A DNA stretch of 64,000 nt, from the NCBI RefSeq assembly GCF_963677565.1, contig NZ_OY781981.1, forward strand, positions 2,343,001 to 2,407,000, given 5' to 3'. A model generated the notes under the pieces. It was not told where the DNA came from. It saw only the letters and a program-made list of their open reading frames with translations, and searched no databases. A program made the translations under genes and the position numbers. Positions 1-8,434 of this stretch are shown one piece after another. Origin of the DNA: an uncultured Draconibacterium sp. (lineage in GTDB: Bacteria > Bacteroidota > Bacteroidia > Bacteroidales > Prolixibacteraceae). Positions within the stretch are counted from its first letter, which is position 1, and every line of letters begins with the position of its first letter.

Positions 1-176
1 AGCATTACGTCGAGTATAATAAGGTCGAACTTGTTTTCTTTGAAGAGTTCGATTGCAATCTCCCCATCTGAAGCCACTTCAACTTCGTAACCGTTTTCGG
101 CTAAATTGTCTTGTACAATGAAACGCAGTGCTTCATCATCTTCGACAAGTAATATTTTAAAGGTGCTATTGTTCAT
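1..176 (-). CDS. Response regulator, receiver domain (partial, C-terminus beyond window)
   Basis: The first 58 codons of a response regulator are visible, starting at the ATG at 176 on the minus strand. The N-terminus (MNNSTFKILLVEDDEAL) carries the acidic pair of the receiver domain, and the phospho-accepting Asp lies in LIILDVM near residue 56, just before the edge. It starts three bases after the stop of the upstream histidine kinase, so the two are co-transcribed cognate partners. The effector domain lies outside the window, so the output (DNA binding or other) cannot be stated. Confidence 0.9.
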   Translation of the reverse strand, partial: MNNSTFKILLVEDDEALRFIVQDNLAENGYEVEVASDGEIAIELFKENKFDLIILDVM

Positions 177-179
177 ATA

Positions 180-1445
180 TTAATTCGGAATGGTTAAACT
201 AAAAATACTACCTCCTTCTGGATTGTCAGTAACTGTGATCTTCCAATTATGAGTTTTTACGATTTTATATACATAGTCAAGTCCGAGCCCAAATCCTTTT
301 ACGTTGTGCACGTTGCCTGTCGGAACCCGGTAAAATTTCTTAAAAATTCTCTTTCGGTGTTCGCGAGGTATTCCAATGCCGTTGTCAATAAAATTCAGTT
401 CATAAGCATTCTGTCTTTTTTGCAGCTCAATAATTATTTCAGGCGTTTTATCGCAATATTTTGCTGCATTCTCCAGAATGTTAGAAACGAGATTGGCAAA
501 ATGAAAACGGTCGGCTAAAATTACACAATCTTTGAGTTTTGTGTCGATAGTAACCTTGGCTTTTTGTCCTGCTTTTGATTCCTGAAAGTGATTACTTGCC
601 TCATTTAAAAATTCACAAAGTTGTATCTTTTCAAGATTCAGATGAATCCGGCTTTTTTCAATAGATGCCAGGTTTAGTACTTTTTCAACATTTTTCGACA
701 AACGGCGTGTTTGGTCCTGAATTATGCGCGTGTATTCAAAAAGGCGATTGGGTGAACTCAGTATTTTTTCATCGTTAATAACATTTGCAGCCAGAGCAAT
801 TGACGAAATTGGAGTTTTTAGTTCATGAGTAAGGTTATTGATGAAGTTTTTTTGGATTTCGGAAAGTTGCCTTTGTCGAATAATTACCCAAAGTGTATAT
901 CCAAAGAAAAAGATTACAAGTACCAACAATGCCGTTAAAAAATACCAGATGGAAAGCTGATTAAAAAAGTATGACGACCGATTGGGGAAATGAATGCCAA
1001 AATAGTTGGAATAGTTTTCGTTTAAAACAAACTCATAATCAGATGGCTCTTCGTTTTCGTCGATTCGTACCAATGTTGTTTCATCCATTTGTTCCTGGGT
1101 GGGATTGTATATCGAGAACTCAAAGTCAGAATATATTTCGTGTTTTTTTAATTGTGTTTCCAGGTTTTGCTTTAAAAGTTCGCGATCAATAGCAACACCA
1201 ACATTTACCAGGTAGGTGCTATTCGAGATTATTTCTACAGGAGTAATACTATCAAAATTTTGAGTAGTTCCCGTAGCAAGCATTATCTGCCAGGCTACTT
1301 CTTTTAACGCAACACTTGCACTTTCCTGAAACTGCTTCTCCGAGAGGTTATAGGAACTGCGAATAAAAGCGAATTGCACTAAAAATACTCCAACTATTGA
1401 AACAGTTGCCAGCATTATAATGTATTTAAGTGCTTTGCCTTTCAT
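180..1445 (-). CDS. Two-component sensor histidine kinase
   Basis: This is a 421-residue inner-membrane sensor kinase. Transmembrane helices lie near residues 7-29 and 165-190 and bracket a periplasmic sensor of about 135 residues that I cannot assign to a named fold. The HisKA dimerisation helix contains the phospho-acceptor His at about 207 (NLTHELKTPISSIA). The ATPase domain shows the N box (NILENAAKYC), the G1 box (DNGIGIP) and the G2 box (GFGLGLDYV). The kinase gene precedes its response regulator with a 3-base gap. The signal sensed is unknown. Confidence 0.93.
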   Translation of the reverse strand: MKGKALKYIIMLATVSIVGVFLVQFAFIRSSYNLSEKQFQESASVALKEVAWQIMLATGTTQNFDSITPVEIISNSTYLVNVGVAIDRELLKQNLETQLKKHEIYSDFEFSIYNPTQEQMDETTLVRIDENEEPSDYEFVLNENYSNYFGIHFPNRSSYFFNQLSIWYFLTALLVLVIFFFGYTLWVIIRQRQLSEIQKNFINNLTHELKTPISSIALAANVINDEKILSSPNRLFEYTRIIQDQTRRLSKNVEKVLNLASIEKSRIHLNLEKIQLCEFLNEASNHFQESKAGQKAKVTIDTKLKDCVILADRFHFANLVSNILENAAKYCDKTPEIIIELQKRQNAYELNFIDNGIGIPREHRKRIFKKFYRVPTGNVHNVKGFGLGLDYVYKIVKTHNWKITVTDNPEGGSIFSLTIPN

Positions 1446-1554
1446 GGAATTTTATTCAAAGCTAAACTATATATTTTTTTCTTTACCTGCCTGAGTTAAC
1501 AACTCATTAACAAATTATTGAATTCAATTAACAGCGAAACTAGTTAAGCATCTT

Positions 1555-1562
1555 TACATTTG
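1555..1562 (+). promoter_or_regulatory. -7 promoter element (TACATTTG) upstream of the DUF1573 gene
   Basis: TACATTTG matches the Bacteroidota primary sigma factor -7 consensus TAnnTTTG and lies 41 bases before the ATG of the next gene. I see no convincing -33 TTTG at the usual distance. The same intergenic region serves the divergent histidine kinase gene. Confidence 0.55.
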
Positions 1563-1603
1563 CTTTATATAATTCTCGAAAAGACAAATTTAATTAATAA
1601 ATT

Positions 1604-2701
1604 ATGAAACGTATTTTACAAGTATTGGTAGTTTTTGCAATGGTTGTTGCATATAATAATGTGATGGCCCAAGGCAATGCAAAAATTGTTTTTGAAGAAG
1701 AAACACACAATTTTGGTTCTTTCAAAGAATCAGATGGTGTTCAGAAAACCACATTTAAGTTTACGAATAATGGTGATGCACCTTTAGTTCTGTCGAATGT
1801 TCGTGCATCATGTGGTTGTACTACTCCGAAATGGACACGTGAGCCTGTTGCTCCTGGAGAAACTGGTAGCATTGATGTAAGTTATAATCCTAAAAATCGT
1901 CCCGGCTCTTTCAACAAATCTGTTACTGTTAGCTCAAATGCAGAAAATCGTACCGTTGTTTTGAGAATTAATGGTAAGGTTGAACCACGTGAAAAAACTT
2001 TAGCAGAAAAGTATCCAAGAAAGATTGGTTCATTGCGGGTAAAATCAAATTACCTGTCGTTTGCAAAAATTAAAAAAGGTGACGTAGTAACCAAAGAATT
2101 GGAATTGGTGAATGATACAGACAAACCAGTTAACGTAGGTTTTCGTACTGTTCCAAAACACCTGAAAGCAAAAGCTGAGCCGGAAACTATTCCTGCTAAT
2201 TCAACAGGTAAATTGATTGTTACATACGATTCAGAAGCTGCCAATACTTTTGGTTTTGCATCACATCGTATTTACCTGTCGTTAGACGGAAGCAACGACT
2301 ATAAAAGTTCTGTAGGCGTTAGCGCTACAATCGAAGAAGATTTCTCAAACCTTACACCTGAGCAACTTGCAAACGCTCCGGTTGCTAGTTTCAATGAAAA
2401 ATCATTTGACTTTGGTGAAATGAAACAAGGCGATAAAAAAGAACATACTTTTTCACTTACCAATAACGGCAAAACAGATTTGATTATCAGAAGAGTTCGT
2501 TCATCATGTGGATGTACTGCAGTAGCTCCTTCGAAAAAAGTAATTGCAGCTGGTGAAACTGCACCTATTAAAGTTACTTTCGATTCACGTGGAAAGCGTG
2601 GTCGTCAGAGTAAATCAATTACTGTGATCACTAACGATCCGAAAACACCAACATCAACATTGCGTATATCAAGTAATATTGTTGTACAAAGTGCAAGCTA
2701 A
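1604..2701 (+). CDS. Exported protein with two DUF1573 domains
   Basis: The 365-residue protein has an N-terminal signal peptide (hydrophobic residues 4-20, cleavage near AMA/Q). Two DUF1573 domains, Ig-like folds common in Bacteroidota, sit at about 28-125 and 262-360. Each has the family signature of a Cys-Gly-Cys-Thr turn (SCGCTT at about 69, SCGCTA in the second domain) followed by a GETG/GETA turn and a PGSFNKS- or RGRQSKS-like strand. The middle (about 130-255) looks like a third, degenerate beta-sandwich without the Cys pair. The molecular function of DUF1573 is not established; an extracytoplasmic adhesive or scaffolding role is plausible. It is monocistronic, with its own terminator downstream. 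Confidence 0.9.
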   Translation: MKRILQVLVVFAMVVAYNNVMAQGNAKIVFEEETHNFGSFKESDGVQKTTFKFTNNGDAPLVLSNVRASCGCTTPKWTREPVAPGETGSIDVSYNPKNRPGSFNKSVTVSSNAENRTVVLRINGKVEPREKTLAEKYPRKIGSLRVKSNYLSFAKIKKGDVVTKELELVNDTDKPVNVGFRTVPKHLKAKAEPETIPANSTGKLIVTYDSEAANTFGFASHRIYLSLDGSNDYKSSVGVSATIEEDFSNLTPEQLANAPVASFNEKSFDFGEMKQGDKKEHTFSLTNNGKTDLIIRRVRSSCGCTAVAPSKKVIAAGETAPIKVTFDSRGKRGRQSKSITVITNDPKTPTSTLRISSNIVVQSAS

Positions 2702-2723
2702 GTTTATTTAAGGTCAATATTTC

Positions 2724-2763
2724 AGAAGGTGTTGCAGGTGAAACTTGCAGCACCTTCTTTTTT
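2724..2763 (+). terminator. Intrinsic terminator after the DUF1573 gene
   Basis: AGAAGGTG at 2724-2731 pairs with CACCTTCT at 2751-2758, extended inward by a T-G wobble and TGCA/TGCA. The right arm runs into seven T residues. This is a classic rho-independent terminator 23 bases after the stop codon. Confidence 0.88.
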
Positions 2764-2775
2764 GCCGTACTTTTG
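2745..2775 (+). promoter_or_regulatory. Candidate meaB promoter (TTG-N20-TACTTTTG)
   Basis: TACTTTTG at 2768-2775 fits the -7 consensus, and TTG at 2745-2747 lies 20 bases upstream, the usual spacing in this phylum. The -33 element sits in the loop side of the preceding terminator. The predicted start point leaves a short leader before the ATG at 2795. Confidence 0.55.
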
Positions 2776-2794
2776 AGCGATAAAAATTACATCA

Positions 2795-3907
2795 ATGTCA
2801 GAAAACGATACCCATCATATAGAAAACGATCCACAGTACAAAGGGTTAAATGTTAACAGTGGAATTGAGCAACCAGAATCGGTAAGTAACGATTCGGTTA
2901 AACGATTTTTAAAAAAGAAAAGAAAACTATTGTCGGTTGACGAGTATGTGAAAGGGATTTTAAAAGGAGACATTACGCTCTTAAGTAAAGCTGTTACATT
3001 AGTCGAAAGCTCAAAAACAGAGCACCAAAATCTGGCTCAGCAAATTATTGCAGCATGTTTGCCACATAGCGGTAACTCGGTTCGAATTGGAATAACCGGT
3101 GTGCCGGGGGTGGGAAAGAGTACCTTTATCGAAGCTCTTGGAAAATTCTTAACAAACCGTGGCGAAAAGCTCGCAGTTTTAGCCATCGATCCCAGTAGTG
3201 AACGTACGAAGGGAAGCATTTTGGGCGATAAAACACGGATGGAAGAGCTGGCATCAGATCATAATGCTTACATTCGTCCCAGTCCATCGGCAGGCTCGCT
3301 GGGTGGCGTTGCTCGTAAAACCCGCGAGACAATCATTTTGTGCGAAGCTGCCGGGTACAAAAATATTTTTATCGAAACTGTTGGAGTTGGGCAAAGCGAG
3401 ACTGCAGTACATTCAATGACCGATTTTTTCCTGTTGCTGATGCTGGCCGGAGCCGGCGACGAACTGCAGGGAATAAAACGCGGAATTATGGAAATGGCCG
3501 ACTTGATTGCCATTAATAAAGCCGATGGCAACAACGTGGAAAAGGCAGAAATGGCAAAAGTACAGTACAAAAATGCAATCCATCTTTTCCCTCAAAAAGA
3601 TTCAGGCTGGAATCCAAATGTTTTAACCTGTTCGGCTTACAATAAAATTGGTATCGAAGCCATTTGGGAGCAGATTGAAAAATTCAGGAAACAGACGGTA
3701 GACAGCGGATATTTTTACCGAAAAAGAAACGAGCAGGCTACCTATTGGATGCATGAAACCATTGAAGAGCAACTGAAACGAAACTTTTATGATCATCCGG
3801 AAATTAAAGAGAAAGTAAAAGTACTTGAAAACTATGTGTTGTCGGATAAAATGAGTTCTTTTATTGCTGCAGGCGAGTTGCTCGATACTTATGCAAAGCT
3901 AAAATAG
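2795..3907 (+). CDS. meaB: Methylmalonyl-CoA mutase-associated GTPase MeaB
   Basis: MeaB (ArgK/G3E family P-loop GTPase) chaperones adenosylcobalamin loading and protection of methylmalonyl-CoA mutase in the cytoplasm. The 370-residue product has a Walker A motif GVPGVGKST at about 102-110, the family block LAIDPSSERTKGSILGDKTRM, the switch region ETVGVGQSE and the guanine-specificity motif NKAD. A C-terminal helical segment serves dimerisation. An extra N-terminal tail of about 40 residues, polar and poorly conserved, precedes the domain. The mutase genes, often adjacent in other genomes, are not in this window. Alternative assignments (UreG/HypB) do not fit these signature blocks. Confidence 0.95.
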   Translation: MSENDTHHIENDPQYKGLNVNSGIEQPESVSNDSVKRFLKKKRKLLSVDEYVKGILKGDITLLSKAVTLVESSKTEHQNLAQQIIAACLPHSGNSVRIGITGVPGVGKSTFIEALGKFLTNRGEKLAVLAIDPSSERTKGSILGDKTRMEELASDHNAYIRPSPSAGSLGGVARKTRETIILCEAAGYKNIFIETVGVGQSETAVHSMTDFFLLLMLAGAGDELQGIKRGIMEMADLIAINKADGNNVEKAEMAKVQYKNAIHLFPQKDSGWNPNVLTCSAYNKIGIEAIWEQIEKFRKQTVDSGYFYRKRNEQATYWMHETIEEQLKRNFYDHPEIKEKVKVLENYVLSDKMSSFIAAGELLDTYAKLK

Positions 3908-3981
3908 ATTTATCGTATTTTTCCTGACATTTCCTGAGAACTCTCATGTTGCCGTATCTTTTAATTGCATCGTAAAAGAAG

Positions 3982-3989
3982 TAAATTTG
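3982..3989 (+). promoter_or_regulatory. -7 promoter element (TAAATTTG) for lpdA
   Basis: TAAATTTG matches the -7 consensus; a TTG at 3965-3967 lies 14 bases upstream, a little short. Transcription would begin near 3996, so the upstream in-frame ATG at 3965 cannot be used. This supports the lpdA start at 4055. Confidence 0.55.
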
Positions 3990-4054
3990 TAAGAACCTTT
4001 CTTAAGATAAGGTGTTACTTACATAAATCAAATATCAATAAATTTCAAAATAAA

Positions 4055-5446
4055 ATGAATTACGATGTAATAGTAATAGGTAGCGGACCAGGCGGATATG
4101 TAACTGCTATTCGTGCTTCGCAGCTCGGATTAAAAGTTGCTGTTGTAGAAAAAGAGAACCTGGGCGGAATTTGTTTAAACTGGGGCTGTATTCCAACAAA
4201 ATCGTTGTTAAAAAGTGCACAGGCTTTTGAGTATGCTGCACACGCCGCTGATTACGGTGTGACCATTGAAGGCGAAGTGAAACCTGATTTTGCGGCCATG
4301 GTTAAGCGAAGCCGGGGTGTTGCCGACGGCATGAGCAAAGGAATTCAATTCCTGTTTAAGAAAAATAAAGTAGAATCGATTTTTGGCTGGGGAAAATTAG
4401 CAGATAAAAATACGGTAGAGGTAACCGACGATGCCGGTAAGAAAACTTCTTACACAGCTAAACATATAATTTTGGCAACAGGAGCTCGTTCGCGCGAATT
4501 GCCTAATTTACCACAAGACGGAGAAAAGATAATTGGTTACCGAAAAGCACTTACACTTGATAAGCAACCCGAAAGTATGGTTGTTGTCGGCTCAGGAGCT
4601 ATTGGTAGCGAGCTTGCATATTTCTATCATACCATCGGTACAAAAGTTACTTTGGTTGAATTTATGCCAACACTTGTGCCAAACGAAGATGCGGAAGTTG
4701 CCAAACAGCTTGAGCGCAATTTCAAAAAGTCGAAAATGAAAGTGATGACCGGTTCATCAGTTGAGAGTGTAGATACTTCGGGAGATAAATGTAAGGTGAC
4801 AATTAAAACCAAAAAGGGTGAAGAAGTTGTTGAGGCTGATATTGTACTCTCGGCAGTGGGAATTGCACCAAATACCGAAGGAATTGGTCTTGAAGAGCTG
4901 GGTGTTGAAACCGAAAATGGTCGAGTAAAAGTAGATGAATACTACAAAACAAATGTTGATGGTGTTTATGCCATTGGCGATATTGTAGCAGGACCGGCAT
5001 TGGCTCACGTAGCATCGGCCGAGGGAATTACGTGTATTGAAAAAATTGCAGGACTAAATCCGGAACCGATTGATTACGGCAATATTCCGGGATGTACTTA
5101 CACGAGTCCTGAAGTGTCATCAGTTGGATTAACAGAAGCAAAAGCAAAAGAAGCGGGCTACGAAATTAAGGTAGGTAAATTCCCTTACTCGGCCAGTGGA
5201 AAAGCGAGTGCTGCCGGACAAAAAGATGGTTTTGTTAAACTTATTTTCGATGCCAAATACGGTGAGTTACTTGGTGCACATATGATCGGAGGTAATGTTA
5301 CTGAAATGATTGCAGAAATGGTTGTGGCCAAGAAGCTTGAAATAACAGGACATGAGTTGATAAAGACCATTCATCCGCACCCAACAATGAGCGAGGCAAT
5401 TATGGAAGCCGCCGCTGCAGCTTACGATGAAGTGATACACATTTAA
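4055..5446 (+). CDS. lpdA: Dihydrolipoyl dehydrogenase (E3)
   Basis: FAD-dependent dihydrolipoamide:NAD+ oxidoreductase, the E3 subunit of 2-oxoacid dehydrogenase or glycine cleavage complexes. The FAD-binding GSGPGGY motif is at residues 9-15. The redox-active disulfide is in GGICLNWGCIPTKS (Cys40 and Cys45), the NAD-binding GSGAIGSE motif lies mid-protein, and the dimerisation domain ends with the catalytic HPHPTMSE. I chose the ATG at 4055 (MNYDVIVIG) over an in-frame ATG at 3965, because the latter adds 30 unconserved residues and lies in the promoter. Length is 463 residues, normal for the family. No E1/E2 genes are adjacent, so its complex cannot be told from context. Confidence 0.96.
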   Translation: MNYDVIVIGSGPGGYVTAIRASQLGLKVAVVEKENLGGICLNWGCIPTKSLLKSAQAFEYAAHAADYGVTIEGEVKPDFAAMVKRSRGVADGMSKGIQFLFKKNKVESIFGWGKLADKNTVEVTDDAGKKTSYTAKHIILATGARSRELPNLPQDGEKIIGYRKALTLDKQPESMVVVGSGAIGSELAYFYHTIGTKVTLVEFMPTLVPNEDAEVAKQLERNFKKSKMKVMTGSSVESVDTSGDKCKVTIKTKKGEEVVEADIVLSAVGIAPNTEGIGLEELGVETENGRVKVDEYYKTNVDGVYAIGDIVAGPALAHVASAEGITCIEKIAGLNPEPIDYGNIPGCTYTSPEVSSVGLTEAKAKEAGYEIKVGKFPYSASGKASAAGQKDGFVKLIFDAKYGELLGAHMIGGNVTEMIAEMVVAKKLEITGHELIKTIHPHPTMSEAIMEAAAAAYDEVIHI

Positions 5447-5471
5447 ATAATTGAAACTATATAAAATAAAG

Positions 5472-5500
5472 AGCCCGAGGTATTTAACTTCGGGTTTTTT
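5472..5500 (+). terminator. Intrinsic terminator after lpdA
   Basis: AGCCCGAGG at 5472-5480 pairs with CTTCGGGTT at 5488-5496 (one or two wobble pairs) and is followed by T residues to 5500. Confidence 0.85.
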
Positions 5501-5573
5501 ATTTCGTAATTGTGGAATAAATGACGAAATTGTTCGAAAAAATCATAAAAAGCTGAAAATCAATCAAGAAGTT

Positions 5574-5602
5574 TTTGTATTTAAGAATAAATTATAAATT
5601 TG
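5574..5602 (+). promoter_or_regulatory. Promoter of the FadL-type porin (TTTG-N17-TAAATTTG)
   Basis: TTTG at 5574-5577 and TAAATTTG at 5595-5602 are separated by 17 bases, a good match to the Bacteroidota housekeeping promoter. The ATG lies about 90 bases downstream. Confidence 0.65.
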
Positions 5603-5693
5603 CCGGTCAGGCATCAACTACAGTAACCGTATATTTCTCGGATTTACTATTGTTAAATAAAGGGAAAAAATCTTAAATATAAATTTGACATAA

Positions 5694-7352
5694 ATGAAAA
5701 AACTGACATTGATGGTGGCATTTTCTATGCTGCTTCAACTTGCTTTTGCAGGAGGTTTATTAACTAACTACAACCAAAGTGCGCAATATATTCGTATGTT
5801 GTCGCGAAATGCAGCATTAGAAATTGATGCTGTTTTCTACAATCCGGCTGGTTTGGTAAAAATGGAAGATGGCTGGCATTTTGCCTTTTACAGCCAAACC
5901 ATATTTCAAACCCGCGATATTGACTCGCAATTTCCGACATTAAATGCCGGACACTATGAAGGGGAAACAACGATACCCGTTTTTCCTGACCTTTATGCAG
6001 TTTATAAAAAAGATAAATGGGCTTATTCAATTGGTGTAGGTCCGATAGGAGGAGGTGGAACTGCCGAATTCCCAAATGGAATTCCAACGCTTGAAATACC
6101 TTTTTCGTTAATACCTGTGCAATTAGCAGGATTAGGGCAAATTGATCCCGCATTGGCAGTTAATAGCTACGCTCTTGAAATGGCATTGGAAGCATCTTCA
6201 ACATTTTGGGGAATTCAGTTAGGAGCATCGTATGCTGTAAATGATAAAATCTCGTTTTACGGAGGTATGCGTTTATTGCCGTCTGTAAATACATACGAAG
6301 GTGCAATTCGTAATATTCAACTAAATGGAGTTAATGCTGCGGCCTGGTTAAACGGAGCTTCAACACAAGTGAGTGGAGTTGCAGATATGGCTACTGCAGG
6401 CGCAAGCCAGTATGCATCAGCGGCTGCAACAGCAGGTGCGTTGTCTACCCAAATTGCAGATGCAATATCAGCAGGTTTAATTAGTGGTTCAGATCCTCTT
6501 GCTGATCCTCAGTTGATTGGCGCTTTACAACAATTTGGAATCGATCCAACAGGTTTTACCTATGAAATTGCAGCAGGTGCTTTTAATCAGACTTCTACTG
6601 CCTTGAATGCAGAAGCACAAACCTTAACGGCAACAGCGCAAACCTTAAACGGTACGGCACAAACCTTGACAGGAACAGCGTCGCAGATGGACGATAAGGA
6701 AGTAAAAACCAAGCAGAAAGGTTTGGGTTTTACACCAATTATCGGATTCAATTATTCGCCAAACGAGGACTGGACCATCGCTTTAAAATATGAGTTTGAA
6801 ACCAAACTTACATTGGAAAACGAAACTGATGTTGATGATATGGGACTTTTCCCTGATGGTGCAGAATCATCAAACGATATTCCTGCAATTTTAGCTGCTG
6901 GTATCGGTTATCGTGGACTGGACTGGCTGGAAGCACAGCTTTCATACAATTTGTATTTCGATAAAGGTGTTGATTATGGTTATAATATTCGCTACTCTAC
7001 TTTGGGCGAACAGGTACACCGTGATATCGAAAGCAATTATTACGAACTGGCGCTGGGTTTACAGTTTAACGTTGCCGATAATTTTGCTTTTAGTGTAGGT
7101 GGAATGCGTTCGAAAAATGGCGTAACTCCTCAATACCAGAGCGATTTTAGTTTCAGCAACTCATCGTATACCTTAGCTGGTGGTATTATGTGGAACATCA
7201 CCGATAAGTTAACGCTTGATGCCGGTGTATCGAATACTTTTTACGAGGATGATACCGTAACTTTTACTCATGCAGGTATTGGAAGTTACGATGAAACCTA
7301 TGGCAAAACAACTATAAGCTTGTCAGCAGGTCTTTCCTACAGCATTTTTTAA
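5694..7352 (+). CDS. OmpP1/FadL family outer-membrane transporter
   Basis: The 552-residue protein has a signal peptide (residues 1-19, cleavage near AFA/GG) and is predicted to form a FadL-like beta-barrel for uptake of hydrophobic compounds. The N-terminal hatch signature is clear (RMLSRNAALEIDAVFYNPAG at about 34-53, PVFPDLYAVYKK further on). Barrel strands with alternating aromatic residues run to the C-terminal aromatic residue (LSYSIF). Unusual is an Ala/Thr-rich insertion at about 215-335 with a seven-residue repeat (AQTLTAT, AQTLNGT, AQTLTGT). I expect it to be an extended helical or periplasmic/extracellular excursion that ordinary FadL proteins lack. Substrate is unknown. It is monocistronic with its own promoter and terminator. 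Confidence 0.9.
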   Translation: MKKLTLMVAFSMLLQLAFAGGLLTNYNQSAQYIRMLSRNAALEIDAVFYNPAGLVKMEDGWHFAFYSQTIFQTRDIDSQFPTLNAGHYEGETTIPVFPDLYAVYKKDKWAYSIGVGPIGGGGTAEFPNGIPTLEIPFSLIPVQLAGLGQIDPALAVNSYALEMALEASSTFWGIQLGASYAVNDKISFYGGMRLLPSVNTYEGAIRNIQLNGVNAAAWLNGASTQVSGVADMATAGASQYASAAATAGALSTQIADAISAGLISGSDPLADPQLIGALQQFGIDPTGFTYEIAAGAFNQTSTALNAEAQTLTATAQTLNGTAQTLTGTASQMDDKEVKTKQKGLGFTPIIGFNYSPNEDWTIALKYEFETKLTLENETDVDDMGLFPDGAESSNDIPAILAAGIGYRGLDWLEAQLSYNLYFDKGVDYGYNIRYSTLGEQVHRDIESNYYELALGLQFNVADNFAFSVGGMRSKNGVTPQYQSDFSFSNSSYTLAGGIMWNITDKLTLDAGVSNTFYEDDTVTFTHAGIGSYDETYGKTTISLSAGLSYSIF

Positions 7353-7376
7353 ACCAATAGCAATATATTACAAAAT

Positions 7377-7403
7377 AGGGGAGCAGTTTTGTTCCCCTTT
7401 TTT
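7377..7403 (+). terminator. Intrinsic terminator after the FadL-type gene
   Basis: GGGGAGCA at 7378-7385 pairs with TGTTCCCC at 7391-7398 (one G-T) around a short loop, followed by a run of T to 7403. It lies 25 bases after the stop codon. Confidence 0.85.
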
Positions 7404-7433
7404 ATGAATAGAAATTAGCCCTCTATTTGACTG

Positions 7434-7663
7434 TTTTAGAAATAAAGCAGGAAATCAGATGGTCAGAATGAATGTTTTGTCGCCAAAATATTAATCTGAA
7501 CCATCAGGATTGTTGTTTTGCAAACGAAACACGAAAAAAAATCGTTGAGATTGACATTTTACAAATAAAACAGGAAAACGGATGATCAGGATGAACGTTT
7601 TGCGGCCAAAATATCAATCTGAACCATCAGGATTGTTGTTTTACGAACAAAACATGAAAAAAA
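7434..7663. repeat. Two direct copies of a 107-bp imperfectly palindromic element
   Basis: Copy 1 (7434-7540) and copy 2 (7557-7663) align without gaps at an offset of 123 bases, with about 14 differences in 107 positions (roughly 87% identity by eye). Each copy is itself an imperfect palindrome: GATGGTCAG on the left faces CTGAACCATC on the right around a core TTTTG(T/C)(C/G)GCCAAAA. The element fills most of the 377-base space between the porin terminator and the lipoprotein gene and contains no reading frame of note. It may be a REP-like or transposon-derived intergenic repeat; copy number elsewhere is unknown. Confidence 0.8.
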
Positions 7664-7729
7664 TAAAGGGCTGGTTTAATAACCAACCCTTTTGGAAGAA
7701 CTAACTAAGCAGCAAAATTAGTGGAATAC

Positions 7730-8386
7730 CTAATCTAGCTGGAATATTTTGTTGTAAACCTGGTCGTTAACAAGTTTTGCCGTAAGCACAAATTCTGTTT
7801 TCCCTTCGGCTTTTAAATCTGATAAATCAAATCTGAATTCCTGTGTAAACCATGCTTCGCACAAATCGTCGTTGGCATTATGTCTGATTTCGAAGGTAGG
7901 AATGGTCGAACTGCTGGCTGTCCACGGATGCATGCGTGCCAGGTCGATGGTATGATCCTGGCAGCCTCCGCTGTACGAAAGTTTAAAATAAAGACAGTTG
8001 CCATCCATGTAGGCATCGTGAATGTGAACCGGATCGCGCGCCAGGCTATCGTAGTTGTCAAAATAGAGGTCTACATAAGGCGAGCACGCTAATTCTTCAA
8101 CATAGCTTATTTCGCAAGGTACACCCTGTTCGCAGCCAACATACACATTGTTCAACTCTTTATAGGTAACCAATACGCGCTGGCCCTGGGCAAAAGTAAA
8201 ATCATCGGGGTAGTAAAGGGGCAGAATTTTGTTACCGTTATCAAGCTCAATAACAAAACCGCAGTCACCGGCACCGGCATAATCAAGCACGATGCCTGCT
8301 TCGTCGAACGAAAGAATCTCTTCGTCGTTCTGGCAACTGGAAAATACAATAAGAAACACGGATAGTATTACGACTAATCGTTTCAT
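7730..8386 (-). CDS. Lipoprotein of unknown function, next to the serpin gene
   Basis: I do not recognise this 218-residue protein with certainty. It has a lipoprotein signal peptide with Cys at about residue 19 (VFSSC/QND). The segment at about 30-75 (GDCGFVIELDNGNKILPLYY, then a GQRVLVTY strand) suggests a small OB-like or NigD-like beta domain of the kind seen in Bacteroidota lipoproteins. The second half (about 95-215) contains a beta-rich domain with paired cysteines (YSGGCQDH, LCEAWF). It lies 48 bases downstream of the serpin gene on the same strand, so co-transcription is likely and a shared cell-surface role with the serpin is an inference. Confidence 0.7.
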   Translation of the reverse strand: MKRLVVILSVFLIVFSSCQNDEEILSFDEAGIVLDYAGAGDCGFVIELDNGNKILPLYYPDDFTFAQGQRVLVTYKELNNVYVGCEQGVPCEISYVEELACSPYVDLYFDNYDSLARDPVHIHDAYMDGNCLYFKLSYSGGCQDHTIDLARMHPWTASSSTIPTFEIRHNANDDLCEAWFTQEFRFDLSDLKAEGKTEFVLTAKLVNDQVYNKIFQLD

Positions 8387-8434
8387 GGCTTTACTATAAT
8401 TTTATGTATAACGTAAATAACTTACGTTTATTTT

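Noticed and set aside
3965..4054. N-terminal extension of dihydrolipoyl dehydrogenase from the ATG at 3965
   Set aside because: It is unconserved, very basic and overlaps the -7 promoter element at 3982-3989.
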